Assembly (NCBI GenBank): GCA_023055505.1
Contig: JALIRH010000006.1
Coordinates: 23,471,105 to 23,535,104 of the forward strand
DNA from: Callipepla californica brunnescens
Taxonomy: Eukaryota > Chordata > Aves > Galliformes > Odontophoridae
Length of the DNA stretch: 64,000 nt
Direction of reading: 5' to 3'
Position 1 is the first letter of the stretch. Every line of letters starts with the position of its first letter. Below the pieces are notes generated by a model that was not told the origin of the DNA, ran no database searches, and saw nothing but the letters and a program-made list of their open reading frames with translations. Positions 1-22,900 of the stretch are shown piece after piece. The position numbers and the translations under genes were made by a program.

Positions 1-3000
1 ATTTGGATTTTGTATCTGTAGGAACACAGGAGTGAATACAAAATACAGAAAATATAGTATAGAAATCTAATTCTTCTTTCTACATCCTTGAAAAGAAAAG
101 GAAAAAATGTGAAAGCTCTGAGTAAAAATTCAAGTAAATTTCCATTTCATTGTAGTATTTTTTTCCATGTGTCAGAACATACACACTGATGATTTTCACA
201 TTTGGTGTCAGAGAGTGTTGTATGTTTTAGAGATTATAGCTAGCTCATTCTGTCTGGCCCTGTGCCTCTTAACTCTTGAGTCATATATCAGCTGTGAGGT
301 GTCAGCTATCACAAATCAAGTGTCAAAAGTGTATTTTCAGGAACAAAAATGAAGATAGAAAAGCAACTTTTCAGCCTGATCACATTGACGGCAAAAGCTA
401 TGTCATTCCCAGAGATCCATGAGGTGGACTTGAAATGAGATATTAAATCAATGTGCTGCTGTAATATATGAATAGAGCTCCTGCAAATGCACCAAGATTT
501 CAGATAGACATTTCTGAAATCTCCACTGCATTTGCACATCAGCTTAATTTATTCTCTGAGAAGTCAAGCTTTAAAATTCTGTGGTATATGTATGTTTATA
601 AAATCATATTACCACCTCTGAGAAGGTGCTAAGAAGCAAAGCTGTAAAATGCAGATATACAGACTTCTCCATACGGATGACTGCTTTCTGAAGTTGCTGA
701 CATGCAGCTCATCTTATGTTTGCACACAGAATAGACACAGTGTAGATATACCGTAGGCTCCAAAGCCAGCATGGGGGAAAGGAGACTGTGATGGCTGGTA
801 AGGTAAGCTGAAGGGAAGCTGAGCTATGTGGGCTGCAAGACCCCAGGATTTTTTTTTCTGTTGATGTGCATACTGCACTCATGCTGAGACAAACACCTCA
901 GGTGGTTGATCATATTCTAACCTACCAGCTAATTTGGCTCAGAGCTTGCTAGCACATCTCACACATGCATGTGGGTCTCTGGCAGCTAGCTCTGTGGCCA
1001 TCAGCCCCCAGACCTATGGGTCGCTTTGATAAATGGTCTCTGCATTCAGCAGCTGGTACTCCTGTCCCAGTCACCAGCTAACTTGCCACAAAGCTCACTG
1101 TCAGCCAGGCACATTCACTTCATAAATAGACAGGAATAACAGTGTTTAATATAAAATGATGGACAGCACAAGGACGATCAAGCACAGGGCTTGGCCAGAC
1201 ATGCTCACTGGCTAATGGCTTACTCAAATACAACCAACCCTCTTACCTCCTTCTCTCTCCTTTTTCCCACTTGTTCCTGATCAATCTCCACCTCTTCCTT
1301 TCCCCACATTTCACCCCTTTCCTAAGCATGCCATAAGTTTGGCTCATTCCCACAATCATTAAAACATGCCACACTAAATTTTACAGAACTTCACAAGTCT
1401 TCTCAAAGACCCAATTAAAAGTTTCCTCATTCCTATAGTACCTATGATAATCCCATTTTCCTTGTTCTTATCGGTGGCACGGCTCTGGCTGAACCTCTTC
1501 AAGGCTATGCTTCAGCAGGTCCTCCAATGGCCTATCAGTCAGCAACCTAAGGATTCCCGTATTTGTTATTGTCCTGTTTATCTCCTCTTCCTCAGAATGT
1601 TTAATTTATTGCTTTTCTTGTCTCTCATTCTTCTGTTTTGTGCTGAGAAGCTGTTAGCCAGATATCCTCATGTTCCATATCGCCTTGCACTGGCTGCAAA
1701 CCCTCCCTGGAGAACAATGGTCTTCTTAGAACACAGAATGAAAACAAATCGTCAGTCTGGGAAAATGTTCTCCAGTCTCCACATGTTTAAATCCAATGGA
1801 GAGATAAAACCTTCTTGCTCACAGAAATTCCAAACACTCTGCTTTGAGCATGAACTTTCCCAGAATTTCAATGGCTGCATTGCAGCAGTGCAGCAGTGAA
1901 TTTTTCTCTTTCTAAACAAGCTGTGAATACCTCCATGAAAAAAAATTTGACCTTCTAGAATTTCTTTGTTATTCTAACAACCTCCACACCTCCGCAGATT
2001 TTAAATGTGTTCATCTCTAAGTGGATCTTTTGAGGAAAAAAAAAAAAAAGAAAAAAAAAAAGGAGTTACTCTTCAAGCAGGTAAGCCCAAATTCTTCATA
2101 TCACTATAGTGGCATCCAGCAACAACAGAATTTATCTCCTTTGTCATAGAGGAAAGAATGAAAGGATAGTTTATTGTGATATTATCCTGTTTAAAGATGG
2201 CACTGCTCTTTGTTGCAATAGAATCTTCTACTTTTTTAAATGAATAAAATTATGCTGCATTTTAGAGGAATGAATACTTCTTCATTATGTAGTGACTAGA
2301 AACACTACCCTGTAGCGAAGTACTCTGTAAAAAAGCCATTCAGGCCAAACTACTTTTGCAATAAAAGATTAGACACTAATAGGGTGATTAAATTTCCAAT
2401 CAAATATTTTGACATCATTGTCATGATGGTAATGAAAAGCATTTTAATAGGATACTGTTTCAAAGTAATGCAAAAGTAGACAAAAAAGCAGACGTAACAG
2501 ATTATACTCATTAAGATAATTTCATTGCAATTAAATGACAATGTTTTCTGTGATAGATTATTTTTCTGATTATGATGAGACAAAATATTAATTTCTAATT
2601 TCATCTCTTCTAAATGTAACCATTAAAACTCTGCCTAACATATTACTCTGTTGTGAATAAAAACATAAACAGTGGAACTGTTTTTGTACAGCAAATATCC
2701 TAGCTAAAATTACTACTGAAGTATTTTCCTGAAGAAAGAAAACATACTTGCACGGTACCAATCTTTGAATGGTCCCTTAAAACAGATTTAAATATTTTTA
2801 TTTTTATTTGCCTTTGCGTGTAACAATGCCGGATTTTTTATAGCATAGAAGTTTATAATCTAAAAAAAAAAAAAGAAAGAGGAATTTAGAAAAAAAGAAA
2901 GCTTTTATTTACTAAACAAACTACTAAAACTAGAGCCAGTTGAAGAGATAAAAAAAAGAAAATAACCATAGATATTACATGGAAGATCCTGTTGAAAGGT

Positions 3001-6000
3001 TAGGGAATTAAGGATGTCCCATCTCTTGGACATCTATGAATATTTATGTCCCTTAAGAAGTTTTGCAATTTGGTTTAGTCAGTGAAAAGTAAACCTCGTA
3101 ACCATTCACAAGCTAAACATCTCGAAAAGTAAGCAGCCCCTGTGAACTGGTTGCCTCAGTCCACTTCCCCAGAAGAAAAATAAAATGAAAAATCACATCT
3201 TCTCTCATCTCACCCGGCAGGTTTTCAGAAGAGGCTAAGGGCTGAGCATGGCTGCCTGTGAATTGGAAGAGGAGACCTTCAAACTGTCAGTGTTTTGAAT
3301 ACTAGTCCCCAAATACTTACACATCTGCAGGTGGGTTTTCTGGCAGGCTAAGGAACTTCAAATTATTTTAAATCATCACTGAACCATCTATCGTTTTTCT
3401 ATACTATGTAGAATACTGAATAGACATATACTACTGAGGAATATTATATTTACTGTTGCAATATCTATAATAAAAAAGCATTTAACTCAAAAAGCCAGGG
3501 GCAGAAAGTATTAGGCTGTGTGTGAAATAATTTCCTCAGTGTTATCTGTTTATACTCGTGTTCCTGATGTTGCATATTCAGTCATCTGCTTATACCATAG
3601 ATCAGTTTCTATGTATAAATGATGTCATGAATTGTACAAAGCTCTATAGTTTGGCTCCTGAGCCTTCAAACCAGCCCTAAAGGCAAGAGAATACCAGACT
3701 TCTCCCAAAACACTTTGGGAAAAGAACATGGAAACCTTAAAGGCACAAGTGGATTTGTGCGTGTGTGTTGATCAAAAAAGTTGCATAACAGCAAAACAAT
3801 AGCACAAAACAAATTTCACTGCATCACAAAATACTAATTATATTCTGTCAACAAAGCCAGTGAGGAACTGCTTATCATCACTTGCATGCCTTACCTAATG
3901 CAGGAAGTTTGTTCTCCTCGAAGTTGTATGCAACTTACACAACTGTCATTACTTTTCCCAAGTATCTGTACAAGTACATATATATATTTTAAAATCAAGT
4001 AAATTTGAATGGTAGAAGGCAAAATGTTCCATTAATTCCACTGTACATCATGAGCAACTGAAAAAGCTTCCCAGTAAAAGTTTTAACTGAATGTAACCCA
4101 TTTGGTTAAAGCTAGTCAAGGCACAAATTAGAAATAATAAAGCTAGAATCTCTTTGCTCGCACTTTCCTCTGCCAGAAATTGCGACACAGATCACATGTA
4201 AACTAGATGAGTCAAAAATCAACGGGGCTGTTCAGTCGGTATCATTCTATGTTGGTAAGCATTAAAGTATAATCACTGGGTCTTCCACCCAACTAATTGG
4301 AAGATTTATTATTCTTTGTCTAGATATGTGGGTTATTGTCATTTTTGTTTCTCCTCATCAATATCCAGCTTCTTGATTTCCAGTTTTGTTTTGTTTTCCT
4401 CTTTAAAAGAAAGGTGAGGATGGGCTATTTTTCTCCATCTGCTGGAAGCACACAATGTAGTAAGCAAGCCATAGTTAATCTACAGCATCAGAATTGTGGA
4501 GGACTGGGCACAAATTCCAATTCAATTTTCATCTATCTACAGAATATAGTCATCTCATTCGTCAACTAATGCACAATCTAAGGTTTGCACACATGTAATG
4601 AACAAGGAGAAACTATAAAGTATACACTGCAGAAGACCATGGAGTGTTGCAAGAATGACAGTTATCAGTAGCTGTGAAATATATCAAAAATACATCAGTT
4701 ATAAAAGGCTGTTTATGTTTTATTCATGCAAAATAACTCAGAGCACAGGCCCTAACATCAGAAAATACAAAGCAATGAAAGTACCTGACACACTATGCTC
4801 AAGCATTAAATGCATCCAAAAGTGTTTACCACAAAACACCATTAAAATCAGCGATTCTGAAATACAGAGAATTCTTCACAGGGGGGAAAAAAGGATGTTT
4901 CACAAACAGAACTTTTAAAAATCTGGACCAAATTAAGACAGTGGATCTTCATATTTTTAATTCTTAACATTTAGTACGGCCACAGCTGTACCAGGGTGTA
5001 GTGACCAGTATGCTGCTGATCAAATAACAGGTGGAGCCATGAATTCTATTGTCCTGTGCCTGGAGTAGGGTTGCCTCAGATTATATACACCTACATGTGC
5101 ATTGTAACTATTGTATAGCTCAGTTTGATGTTTCCTGGGATTAGGATGACTTATGAATAAAATAAGACTGTTGCCCTCATAACAAATCAAAGGCAAAATC
5201 AATAAAAATTGTATTTGTTCTTAATTTTTATCAGGATAACTTATGCCTCACTTTCCTGAGTTTCTCAAAAAGAAAATCGGAGCAAAGGGTATCACCATTT
5301 TCTCTTGGGTGTCCTGATGAGCAGGTGATAGAAGTCTAAAAAAATTGTTCCTGTGGCTGACAGAGATGGAGGAAGAAAGCAGTCCACAAAGGCAGCTGTA
5401 ACAGTTCTGCAAAGCCTGATTTGCCTTAGATAAATTGGTGGTTACAAGCTTTCTTAAATGCTGTCTCTCCTATCAGCAACTGGTCAGTACCCACACTCTC
5501 CCACACTGCTGCCTTATATTCTAGATTAGATAGAAATCACTGCTTTTATGTTGCTTCTTATTTCTTTCTTTCTTTATTTTATTTTTATTTTTATGGGGTT
5601 TGGCTGCTTAGCTCCTTTGGGTTTCATGTGATTTTTGCGGAGGTTAGGATACAGGTTGGAGATAAAAACAGAGTTAAAATGCCATATCTAGCTCAGCATT
5701 CAGATAGCATGCCACGCATTTTCAGGCTGGCAGGCTGTATGAAAACAAGATCTATGCAATCACTCAGTAACTTTGAAGGTGTGAGCCAGTTTCAGCTGAG
5801 TCTGAGAGATAAGAAAGTTTATACAAATTTTGTAAGGATAGATAACCAGGAAGAAGACAGACAAGGGACTGAATGTTTGGAAATCAATGTGTAATAACTT
5901 TCTATCCAGTAAGCAAACTTATAACAAATTCTCTTTGTGAAAGTGGCAGTGTGCATGCGACTGTCAGAATACTCTGCAGGAAAAGATGTGAGGTGTATGC

Positions 6001-8740
6001 AGTTATTTTGTTATACTTTGGGTAAATACTCCTCTGAGAAGTAAATCTCTAGGAAATGAGACTGTACTAGCTTCAGTGCTCACCGAACTAGTAGCTTATA
6101 TTTCTGACGGGTGAAATAAATGCTACTGGTATGAAATTTCCTTGGATAAGCAATGTGATGGGGTTGAAGAACTAAAATTAATTTGCTTCTCATACATCTG
6201 AGGTCATGCAGGTATGCACTGGGAGCCTGCACACTGCCGCAGCTGACTGCTCTAGAGATTGCTAATTCCAGCTCTTGCAAAAACCTGACTCACTTGTCAA
6301 ATCCCTGCCACTAAACTCCACTTGTAAGCTGATTCATCACCTGGATTTCTTTACTGATGTACTACTGGAAGTATAAAATGCACCTGGTTAGTGATCTATG
6401 AGAACCAAGAGCACATGCAGCTGTCCAATAACTCAGTTCAAAGGTGATCTCATATTCTCTGTTCCTGTTGTTTGATTGTTGCCATTTCATACCCCTCACA
6501 GTGCCATTCATACTGTACAGCACTTGCCTATCATGCGTTTTAATCCCATTAATTTACGTATCTGTGTTTAAGCATACACTCCCAATCAGTGGTGGCTAGC
6601 AAAATCCAATCAGTTTCAGGAACTGGCAATACTGGATGCTGTGCAGTGTAAAATGTGTAAAATACTCTTTCTATAACCACAGGTATTTTGTTTCAATCAG
6701 TCCAAGTTCAGTGGCCCACTTCAGTAACATTTTCAAGTATCTCATCCCACACTTCAGTACTTCTAATGTGCTTGTAATGTGTACATCTTGTTATCAGTAA
6801 TGCCACATCTCATATTTTTCAAACTTGCATAGCGAGTGTGAGACTTTATGGGACCTTCATATTATTGCTTACTCTTGGTTCTTATTGCATTACTTTAGCC
6901 TATAACAAATGAGGAGAGGAGAGGAGGAAAAGCAAGGCCTCTTCATGTATCAAAGCTATAGAAGGAAAGGCTATGGCAGTTTGGAAACGTCATTAGTACA
7001 AAATAATGTACTGTTTAAAGTAACAGACTCAAAATCTCCTGCAGATTTCAGCTGCAGGAATCTATCATGGAAAGAGAAACAGTGTCTCAGACAGCCACAT
7101 AACATCCTGACCTGCATTTGGCCTTCTAGATTAGTTTCAGAGCTGGATGAAAGCTGCTACAGTCAAAGGTGTAAAAATGTAATGTGATCCAAGACTGTAC
7201 TGTATTTCAAATTTGCTAGGAGAATAAATTTTGATTGAGATACTTTGTCAGACTAAATAACTCTGAGTAGTCGAAATTCAGTGTGACTTCTTTCCAAAGC
7301 CATTCCAAAAACTTCTTTGTTAGACTTACTCTCATGTCTCCTGTCATATAATGAGTTAGATCAATGTGTCTGACTGATATTACTGTCTGATACTATTCAA
7401 AAGGTAAAGGCTGTGTTTTCATTTTCTGTTTGGATAGCTGGAAACTGATACTGTTTGATGTGGATCAATACAAACTTGAGACAGAACCAAAAGTCAATAC
7501 CCAGTGAAGCCAGTAGCTGGGCTTACCAAATTCACATCATTGTGGTATTTGCTGCTAAACATGTCATGTTCATCTTGGTTCCAAACAAGTCAGGGTTCTG
7601 TTCAAAGATTCTTAAATATAATTTTGTATTTAGGAACCCACAGAGTACCATGGTCACCCATGCTGCACTGGCAGCTTTGACGGCAACTTTGGGAACCTTG
7701 AAGACTGGCAGAAGTCTTGGCTGAAGGTCTTGAAGAGGGACAAGGACCTGGCAGCTCTGCCACTACTTTCAGATGCTTGACCATGCCTGACTGAGGAGGT
7801 GGAATCACCAGCAAGCAGCACACAGCCCACTCCTTTACACAAACTGGCTAACCAGGAGTGAGGATGATTGCTAAACAAGACCTTTTAAACTATCAGAAAA
7901 CACCAGGAAATTCCAAGGATAAAGAAAATAAATGGGGTGACATTGGCTCAGGCGAAGATATGTGCAGACCATTTTTTTCTGAGTATTTTTGCAGGTAAAT
8001 TGTTTCTTTCTCTATTCTTTCCTGGATCAGAGCCCAGCATGAGTGATACTGCCAGCACAGCTCACACCTGCAGCAGCTCTGGGCTGGTCCTGGAGGCCAT
8101 GTGCCCCATCCCAGCATCCAGAGCAGCCTGGAACCATGCCTTGTCCTCATGCTCACCCCATGCTGTCATAACGATGACTTCCTTGAAGTCTGCCCTTATG
8201 CTTGCTCTTGGACTTTGGTACGTGGCCTCTTCCAGCAATTCCCTCCCACAGCCTCAGGCCTGATCTATTCCTGCTGTTGGCCCAAGGCTCCCAAGCTGGG
8301 CTGCACTCCTTTGCCCTCCAAACTCCTTCATCCCCAGCCATACCCCACCGTACAGCCTTGTGTCCCTTGGCTGCCCTACACTCCTCGCGTTGTCAGCCTG
8401 GGCAGCCATTTCAACAGCCCAGCTGCCGACACACAGGGAGAGAGAGCAAGCAACAACCTCAAACTCATTCCATTCCAATATGCTTTGTACTGCTCCGGCA
8501 AAACGCTTGGAAAACATCACGCTGCTCATGCCCCGAACACACAAGCGTTGTGCAAGATCCTTATACGACGCGATGCGTTACAGAACCAAATGGCCGCCTC
8601 TGACAGAGGCACTGTGCCTATTTATTGCTGTCCAAACTCCGGCCTGTCACAGCACTTGGTTTCCACAGGAGCACAGTGCGGTAATTCACCTCCACTGCCA
8701 CCGACCAAACAGGGAAGAGAAAGCAATGGCAGTGCCTACA
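1..8740. other. Intergenic DNA upstream of TMEM106B
   Basis: I see no gene here. The DNA is AT-rich with poly(A)-type tracts (about 2,036-2,062 and 2,861-2,880) and a pyrimidine-rich run at about 1,240-1,330. The longest open frame (1,444-1,899, +) has no family resemblance and no convincing splice context. From about 7,600 the base composition becomes steadily more GC-rich toward the CpG island at 8.75 kb. Parts such as 870-1,350 and 7,640-8,500 look like old dispersed repeats, but I could not assign a family. Confidence 0.6.
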
Positions 8741-8749
8741 AGAAGCAAG

Positions 8750-9180
8750 CACAGTCCCTTGCCCTGCACGGCACACAGCAGCACGCAGCAGCCGCCATCC
8801 AAGCGCTCCCCGCCCGCAGCAGCACCGCCCCCCGCGCCTGCGCACGGCCCGGATCCGGCTTTAGGGCCGGGGAAGCAGCGTCGCGCTCGGAGCCTTTGGC
8901 CCTGCTATCCCTTGGTGCTTGGCGCAGCCCGGCCCGGCCCTCCGAGCAGGTGGGGACGGGGGGAGCCGGAGGGCGGCCGGGCCTGGGGCGGGAGCCGAGC
9001 TGAGGGCGGCCTGGGGCTTCTGCGGCCCAGCCGGGGGCGGTCGGAGAGCAGCGGCGGTGCGGTGCGGGCAGACCCGCGGTGTTTGGCCGAGCTGCTCCAG
9101 GCCTCTCTGCGCTGAGCGCCGGTCAGAGTTGAAGGGGAGCCTGGCGGTGTCGGGAAGGGGCTTGGCTTGCTGATTCCTTT
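8750..9180 (+). promoter_or_regulatory. CpG-island promoter, probable TMEM106B first exon
   Basis: A sharp GC- and CpG-rich block in otherwise AT-rich DNA, about 2.6 kb upstream of the TMEM106B start codon. It holds GC boxes (GGGGCGGG at 8,985-8,992; GGGGGCGG at 9,033-9,040) and an NRF1-like site GCGCCTGCGCA at 8,834-8,844. There is no obvious TATA box. Because the ATG exon starts only two bases before the ATG, almost all of the 5' UTR must lie in an upstream exon, and this island is the only good candidate. The exact first exon and its donor are not clear from sequence alone. Long open frames through the island follow from its low stop-codon density and are not called as genes. Confidence 0.75.
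8834..8844. promoter_or_regulatory. NRF1-like site
   Basis: GCGCCTGCGCA differs by one base from the palindromic NRF1 core (GCGCATGCGC). It lies inside the TMEM106B CpG island, as expected for a housekeeping promoter. Inferred from motif only. Confidence 0.4.
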
Positions 9181-11776
9181 TTGGAAACGCCGGTCTTGCG
9201 AAGGGCTCTTTGTCACTAAGAGTTGGTGGGAGGCTGTGCATCGCCTGCTTGCGCGGAGCGTGTTTGTGAGTGCCAAGTCATTGCCGTGCCTCTCGTCGGT
9301 GTTTTGTTTGCTAGCAGTGATTCAGCCACAGCTGGTGGACCAACGGAGAATTGCCGTGCTTAGGAGCCTTGTTTGGTTTTGAAAAATAAGTAGGTTTCAG
9401 ATCTCAACTTTATGCGCTTGCGTATACAAAGTAGCAATGACATCCAGGCTCCTTTGGAGAGCTGCAGCAGTTGAGTCAAATCTATTAGTTTCTGAGCTTG
9501 GTGAAGTCTTAAAGGGAGTGTTGAAAGTGTTGTGCATAGCTCAGGATGTGGTTGTTTTTATTTGCTTCACGCTCTGGGTTTTGTCGGTGTTGTGTTCTGT
9601 GGTGTGCAAATGTCTGCTATGTGAAGGGAGAAGTCTTACATGTAACCACCTTATCACGACTTTGTTTTTTAATTTGCAAAGCTCTCCCTTGACAAACTCT
9701 GAGTTTAAGGGAGATCTACAGAAGTTTAAGGAACCTGGGGTATATGCATCAATTTCAAGGGGAGAGGCTGGGTCCCAGCACAGCTGTTATGAAAAGAAAG
9801 TAGGGTGTGAGAATCTGTTGACAGTGCAGAAGCTGTCAGATACAGAGATAACTCATTCTCAGAACTGTTGTCTGACATACAAGCACTGGATAAAAGAACA
9901 AGGTGTTCTTAAGTGTTGGTCAGGTGTTGTAAGGTTCAGTGCTTGTTGTGTGGTTGGAGAGTGGTGAAGAGAGCATGCTGGAGGAATGTGTTTCACTTGA
10001 AATTGCCAGTTTTCTCATCTGCAGACTGGGATATTAATCTCCTAAATCACTGCTGGTAGAAAAAGGCTATTAGATTCTAATTATTGAAGTTTGTGTGCTT
10101 GGCATTGAAGGATACGTCTGCATTACTATTTTAATTCAAATCAAGGGTGTGAAATGAATTTGCAGCTAGCTATCTTTGCTTGCTGCACTTCAGTTCACAT
10201 CGTGGTGTGATCGGAAAGCATGTGAACTGTCTTCCTGTTGAAAAAAGCTAAAAGTAGATGATGTGCTTCAGTTGCAAATGGCTGTTCAGCCTCAGCTAGA
10301 GCAAGTATGAAATAAAACTCACAAAATCATGTATATTGGATGCCAGATCCTCAACTGTTTTTACCTCTACTGTGTTTTTATTGTTCTATCTTTGCTTGTT
10401 TATATTGACATAGCCTAAATCTCCCTTTAGTAGAATAGGTAAATTGAACGAGGTTGTAATGCAGCAAGACCAGGGACCGATCTACACATGTGGCAGCTGT
10501 TACCTAAGCTGCAGGACTTGAGTTCTGTGGCAGAAAGGCTGTAGGCCAGCTACAGGGATAATAGGAAGCAAAACAGTGCATGGAATAACTCCAACTGCTT
10601 TTTCAGAAAGATTTTTTTCAGTAGCTCAGTAGTTTCAATTTTCAATTTGATAATCTTTATTACACTAAATGGCTCCCCCAACTTAGGATGTTTCAAAATT
10701 GCTGTAGCAACAGAAGGATAAGTAGTTTTTCTTCCTATATGTGTTTTATTACTCTTATAGTAAAAAATAATAAAATACAGCGTGTTTGCTGAAGCAGTAA
10801 CTGGGACCTGCTGGCAATAACTGAATTACATTTCTCCTCCTATGCCCACCTAACTTTTGTGGCAATGCAGTGCATTAATGCTTGGCTTATGTTACTATCA
10901 CTGTAGTTTAGATCCTTTTCTGTCTGAAGTAGTTGAAATAGCCTGACTTGCATTGCTCTTTTGATCTTCTGTGCTTCCTCTCTTGGTGAGCCGGTGTGAT
11001 AATTACTAGCAAAAATTCCAATTGCAATGGAAAAACCGAAGCTCTGCCTACTTGCTCTAAACCTCCTTGTTCTTCAAGACATCAGTGAACTGTGTGCTTA
11101 GGGTTTCTGTTGGATAGGGTTATAAGAGGTTACAGGTTTAAGCTGGACAGCTGACTACCATTCCTGGACAGAGATATATATATGTATCTCAATAAATATA
11201 TTTGAGTTGTTCCACACCTGTTGCTAATTAAAAAGATTGCTACTTCTGTCATTTCATTGTGGCTTTTGGTTCCAAGTGTTTGTGGTAGTTCCAGTGGCAT
11301 GGCTGAGGAGGTACATTTGTGAGAAAATCATGAAGTTCACGTAGGTAACACAAACTGTTTTTGTGATTAGTATTTTACTAGGCTTTTAGAAATGCTACAT
11401 ATTAACAGCATTAACGCATGTTCTTCCCCTTGATTTTACTGTAAATCAATCCTCTTTTGTGTTAAAATTGATTAAACACCTGAAGATCTGTATTTCTAGC
11501 CTAGAGATTGCTGGCTGATCCTGTGTTCTCAGAACACGTTGACCCTAAAAAGCCTTTTAGAATCAGCTCAGTTGCATGTGCAGATTCTGCTGAACATTGT
11601 GAGCCTGGTTTCTGGAGCATGTTAAGTCCTGAAATTATTGCATAGAGATCAATGCGTCCTGTGGCATTTTGTTCAGCGCTGCTTAACTGCTGTATCTTGT
11701 TGTCAGCAGTAGGTTATTGTGCCTTGGGAGCCTCTCATCCACCCTTGTTTAACCTTTCCTTTGCCTTTTATTTTAG
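9180..11776 (+). other. TMEM106B 5' intron (probable)
   Basis: This stretch lies between the CpG island and the acceptor at 11,775-11,776. It is AT-rich with no recognisable exon or repeat. A 176-codon open frame at 9,437-9,967 (+) has no family match and is about as long as chance allows, so it is not called. Confidence 0.5.
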
Positions 11777-11778
11777 AA

Positions 11779-19964
<8,186 letters not shown>

Positions 19965-22900
19965 AAGCACCCGTTGGTTAGTGTGGGATGACTGCTCTTG
20001 ATGCTTGAAGAATCCTTTAAATAGGACTGGTACTTTGTAAAGGAGAGAGTACATGCATGTAATGCATAAGAAACCTGGTGGCCTGTTCACTTTAATTGCA
20101 AGGAGGGAAAAGGTTCAAAATGTATATAGATGCACTTGTTAAATGTTGTGTTTTCCCCTTCTGTTTGCTTTCTATTACTGTAAACACTTCTGTCAAGTTG
20201 TGTGGTTGGAGGGAGAGGGGGAATTACAGATTCCTGAGCTGAATTGGGACCTTTCTTTACAGTGTGGTATATCAATTTGAGTAACTGTGTATTTGTCTGT
20301 TTAGGTGAAATGTGTCACTAATGAGCATTTTAGAAGAATTGGTACTCATAACTTTTAAGTTTATATTTTCATTTCTTGATATTTGACTCTTCAAACTTGC
20401 AGTGGAACTACTTAGGTAACGAGATTGCTTTGAGGGACCTGGGTGTGAAACTAGCATTAGTAAACCAGTGGCAGTATTTCTTTGGTTTGGGATTCTACTT
20501 TTCATTTGCTATACTTGATCAGAAGTGCCATGCAGTCTGTGAAAGCCAGGAAAGCTCTCATGGAGGACACTATTCTTGAATGTGCAACTTCTAGAATCTG
20601 GCATCTTCTTGTTCATGTTGTTCCCTTGCCATCTCTGGGATGTTATAAGGAGAATGTTATGTTGCCAGGTATAAAACAAGGTTAAAAAAAAAAATCCCCC
20701 CCCAAAATCACCGCTGACAAAGGAAAACTTCAAGATAAGACTGTGAAAAATGAAGGAGTTAAGACTTTAACGTGTCATTCCATTTTTGGTTTTTCAATTA
20801 AACTTTTGAGTACAGCTATTAAAATCGGAATTGTGTAGTTAGGAACTAAGCAGAAAGCTGTTTGAGCATGGGTTTGGGCAGCTTGATGTAAGCCTTCAGC
20901 ATTTTTATCGTTTCAATATACTGTGTATCTAAGCTACTTGTCAGTGCTGATGCCTTGGGGTATGTGTATGCAGTGCACAGGCTCAGTAAGCAGTGCAGTA
21001 ATTACCTGAATCTCCTGAGTTCTCATAGTTCACATCAGCTCTGAAAGTTAGGATAAAACAACTCCTTCTGAAAGAATAAATGCTAACTTAGAACAAAACT
21101 AATAAAGAATAGGTTAATTGGTTTAGTTTGCACAATGAGGATTTCTGGGGTTTCTATCAAATGCAGTAATTGTAAATTTCAGGTTCAGAGTTGCTTGATT
21201 TCTGAAAACTGACTGTTCTAAGGGCTAGGTGCAAAGTGTTTTAATTAACTGGATCAGGATTGTTTTAATTCTGAATTAGGTAAGGTGAAGCTGTAAGAAA
21301 GTGCTATTGAGACATTACATTGTAATGAATACTAGATTTTTTGAAATGTTGTGGTTTTTATGCTGCCCATCTCCTGGAAATAAGCTATATAAAATGAATT
21401 AGCAATAAACACTATGGAAAAAGGCTACTGAGTAACTTCTTGCAACTCACGGTCCTTTGTGCTGCAGTAATTTGGGGTAGTTACGTGTCTGTATTACGCT
21501 TCAACGGTGTTCTTTAGGTGGACCCAAAGGAGGTGGTGGGGAAATCAATTAGATAAGACTGATTTATTTTTCTCCCCCTTAAAAATAAAAGTAACTGTAT
21601 GGAGGAAAAAAAAAGCCTGTCTGAATGCAGTGAGCACTTATCCCAAATAACTGGAAAATCCGACCGCTGTATTGGAACATAAACTGTCACTTTCCTAATT
21701 TTTTTTTTTATAGGACTCAAATGTTGAGTTTTAGTTTAGCAGAACTTCTGTATAGGATAATTCTTTCTGTTTGAAAGTTAGATACAAGAATAAGGGCTTA
21801 AATGTCTTCATGTCTTGTAATCACAAGGCAAACAAGTTCACAACTGGCTCTCCTAGTCTTCCTAGACTGTGGATCAGGTTGAGTCTTGTGGATGATACAA
21901 CGCTTGCAGAAACTGGTCTGACAGTCTGAAAAGAACCAGCTGATAACTCGCAAACAGGCTAGAAGGGAGCTGGCTAGAAGCAGGGAAGTAACATCTAGTA
22001 TTTTATCTGATGTGGAAGGATCCATTTCTGTTGGAGCATATGGGAAGAAATCTGTTTTAAACCATGTCATGTCTGAAGTGAAGCAGTAAGCACTATTGCT
22101 TCTCTATGCCCAAACATTTAAGCCTCGAGTTTGTTGCATTTGGTTTTTTTTTTTTTTTTTTTTTTTCTTGTTAAATTTTTAAGTCTAAAAAAAGAAAACC
22201 TCCTTAGGTGGAGATTTATTATACAACCAAGGTTTTATTCAAAGGAGAGAAAATTATCTAAAATACCTGGTGTGGCATAGTGATGTACTTACTTGGTCAC
22301 AGTAGGTAGATTAGGTGAAAGTAGCAGATGCTGCTTGGATGAGCATGTGTTTAGGGATTTTTTGCTTCCTTATGTGGTGTTGTGACACAACTCAGACTGA
22401 CATTTGAAAGTTTGGCACACATGCTGAGCAAAATATATACTTAATCTGTGCATCTCCCACTGCTTAAAGTGCTCTGTGTTGCCTACTTTAAAATAAAAAA
22501 TGGGGAGTGGAATTACTCTTTCCATGGTTATGGGGGGGAATTATTATTTTTTAATGTTTATCACCTGGGATACTTAATAAATGTACATTTTAACACTATT
22601 AATTTGTGGTGGGATCACTTAATGACGAAGAGCTCTTACCTGGAAGTAGAGTCTGGTAGTATTGATGCATCTTTGCATTGTCAGTTACAGGAGCATCAGG
22701 AGCATGTTACTTTGTGCTTTCAGTAACAGTCAACATGTTGTTAACCATTGCTTGTTTTGCAAACAAGCTGTGAAAAGAATGGATTTAAATGAGAGACCTG
22801 TTATAACTTCATACTTATTTCTGGTTCACCATGGTCCAAATACTATCAATTCTAAACTCCTTCTGGAAGTTCAGCTTGAAGAACCATTGTCTTTTCTGAT

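Noticed and set aside
1444..1899. 151-codon + frame with hydrophobic stretches
   Set aside because: No recognisable family or splice context. The hydrophobic runs come from pyrimidine-rich DNA, and the length is within chance.
8101..9115. Long overlapping open frames (up to 300 codons) on both strands
   Set aside because: They run through the CpG island, where stop codons are rare. All frames on both strands are open there, the products are low-complexity Pro/Ala/Arg/Gly, and no domain is seen.
9437..9967. 176-codon + frame in the TMEM106B 5' intron
   Set aside because: No domain, mixed hydrophobic and cysteine content without pattern, and about the longest expected by chance in this much DNA.
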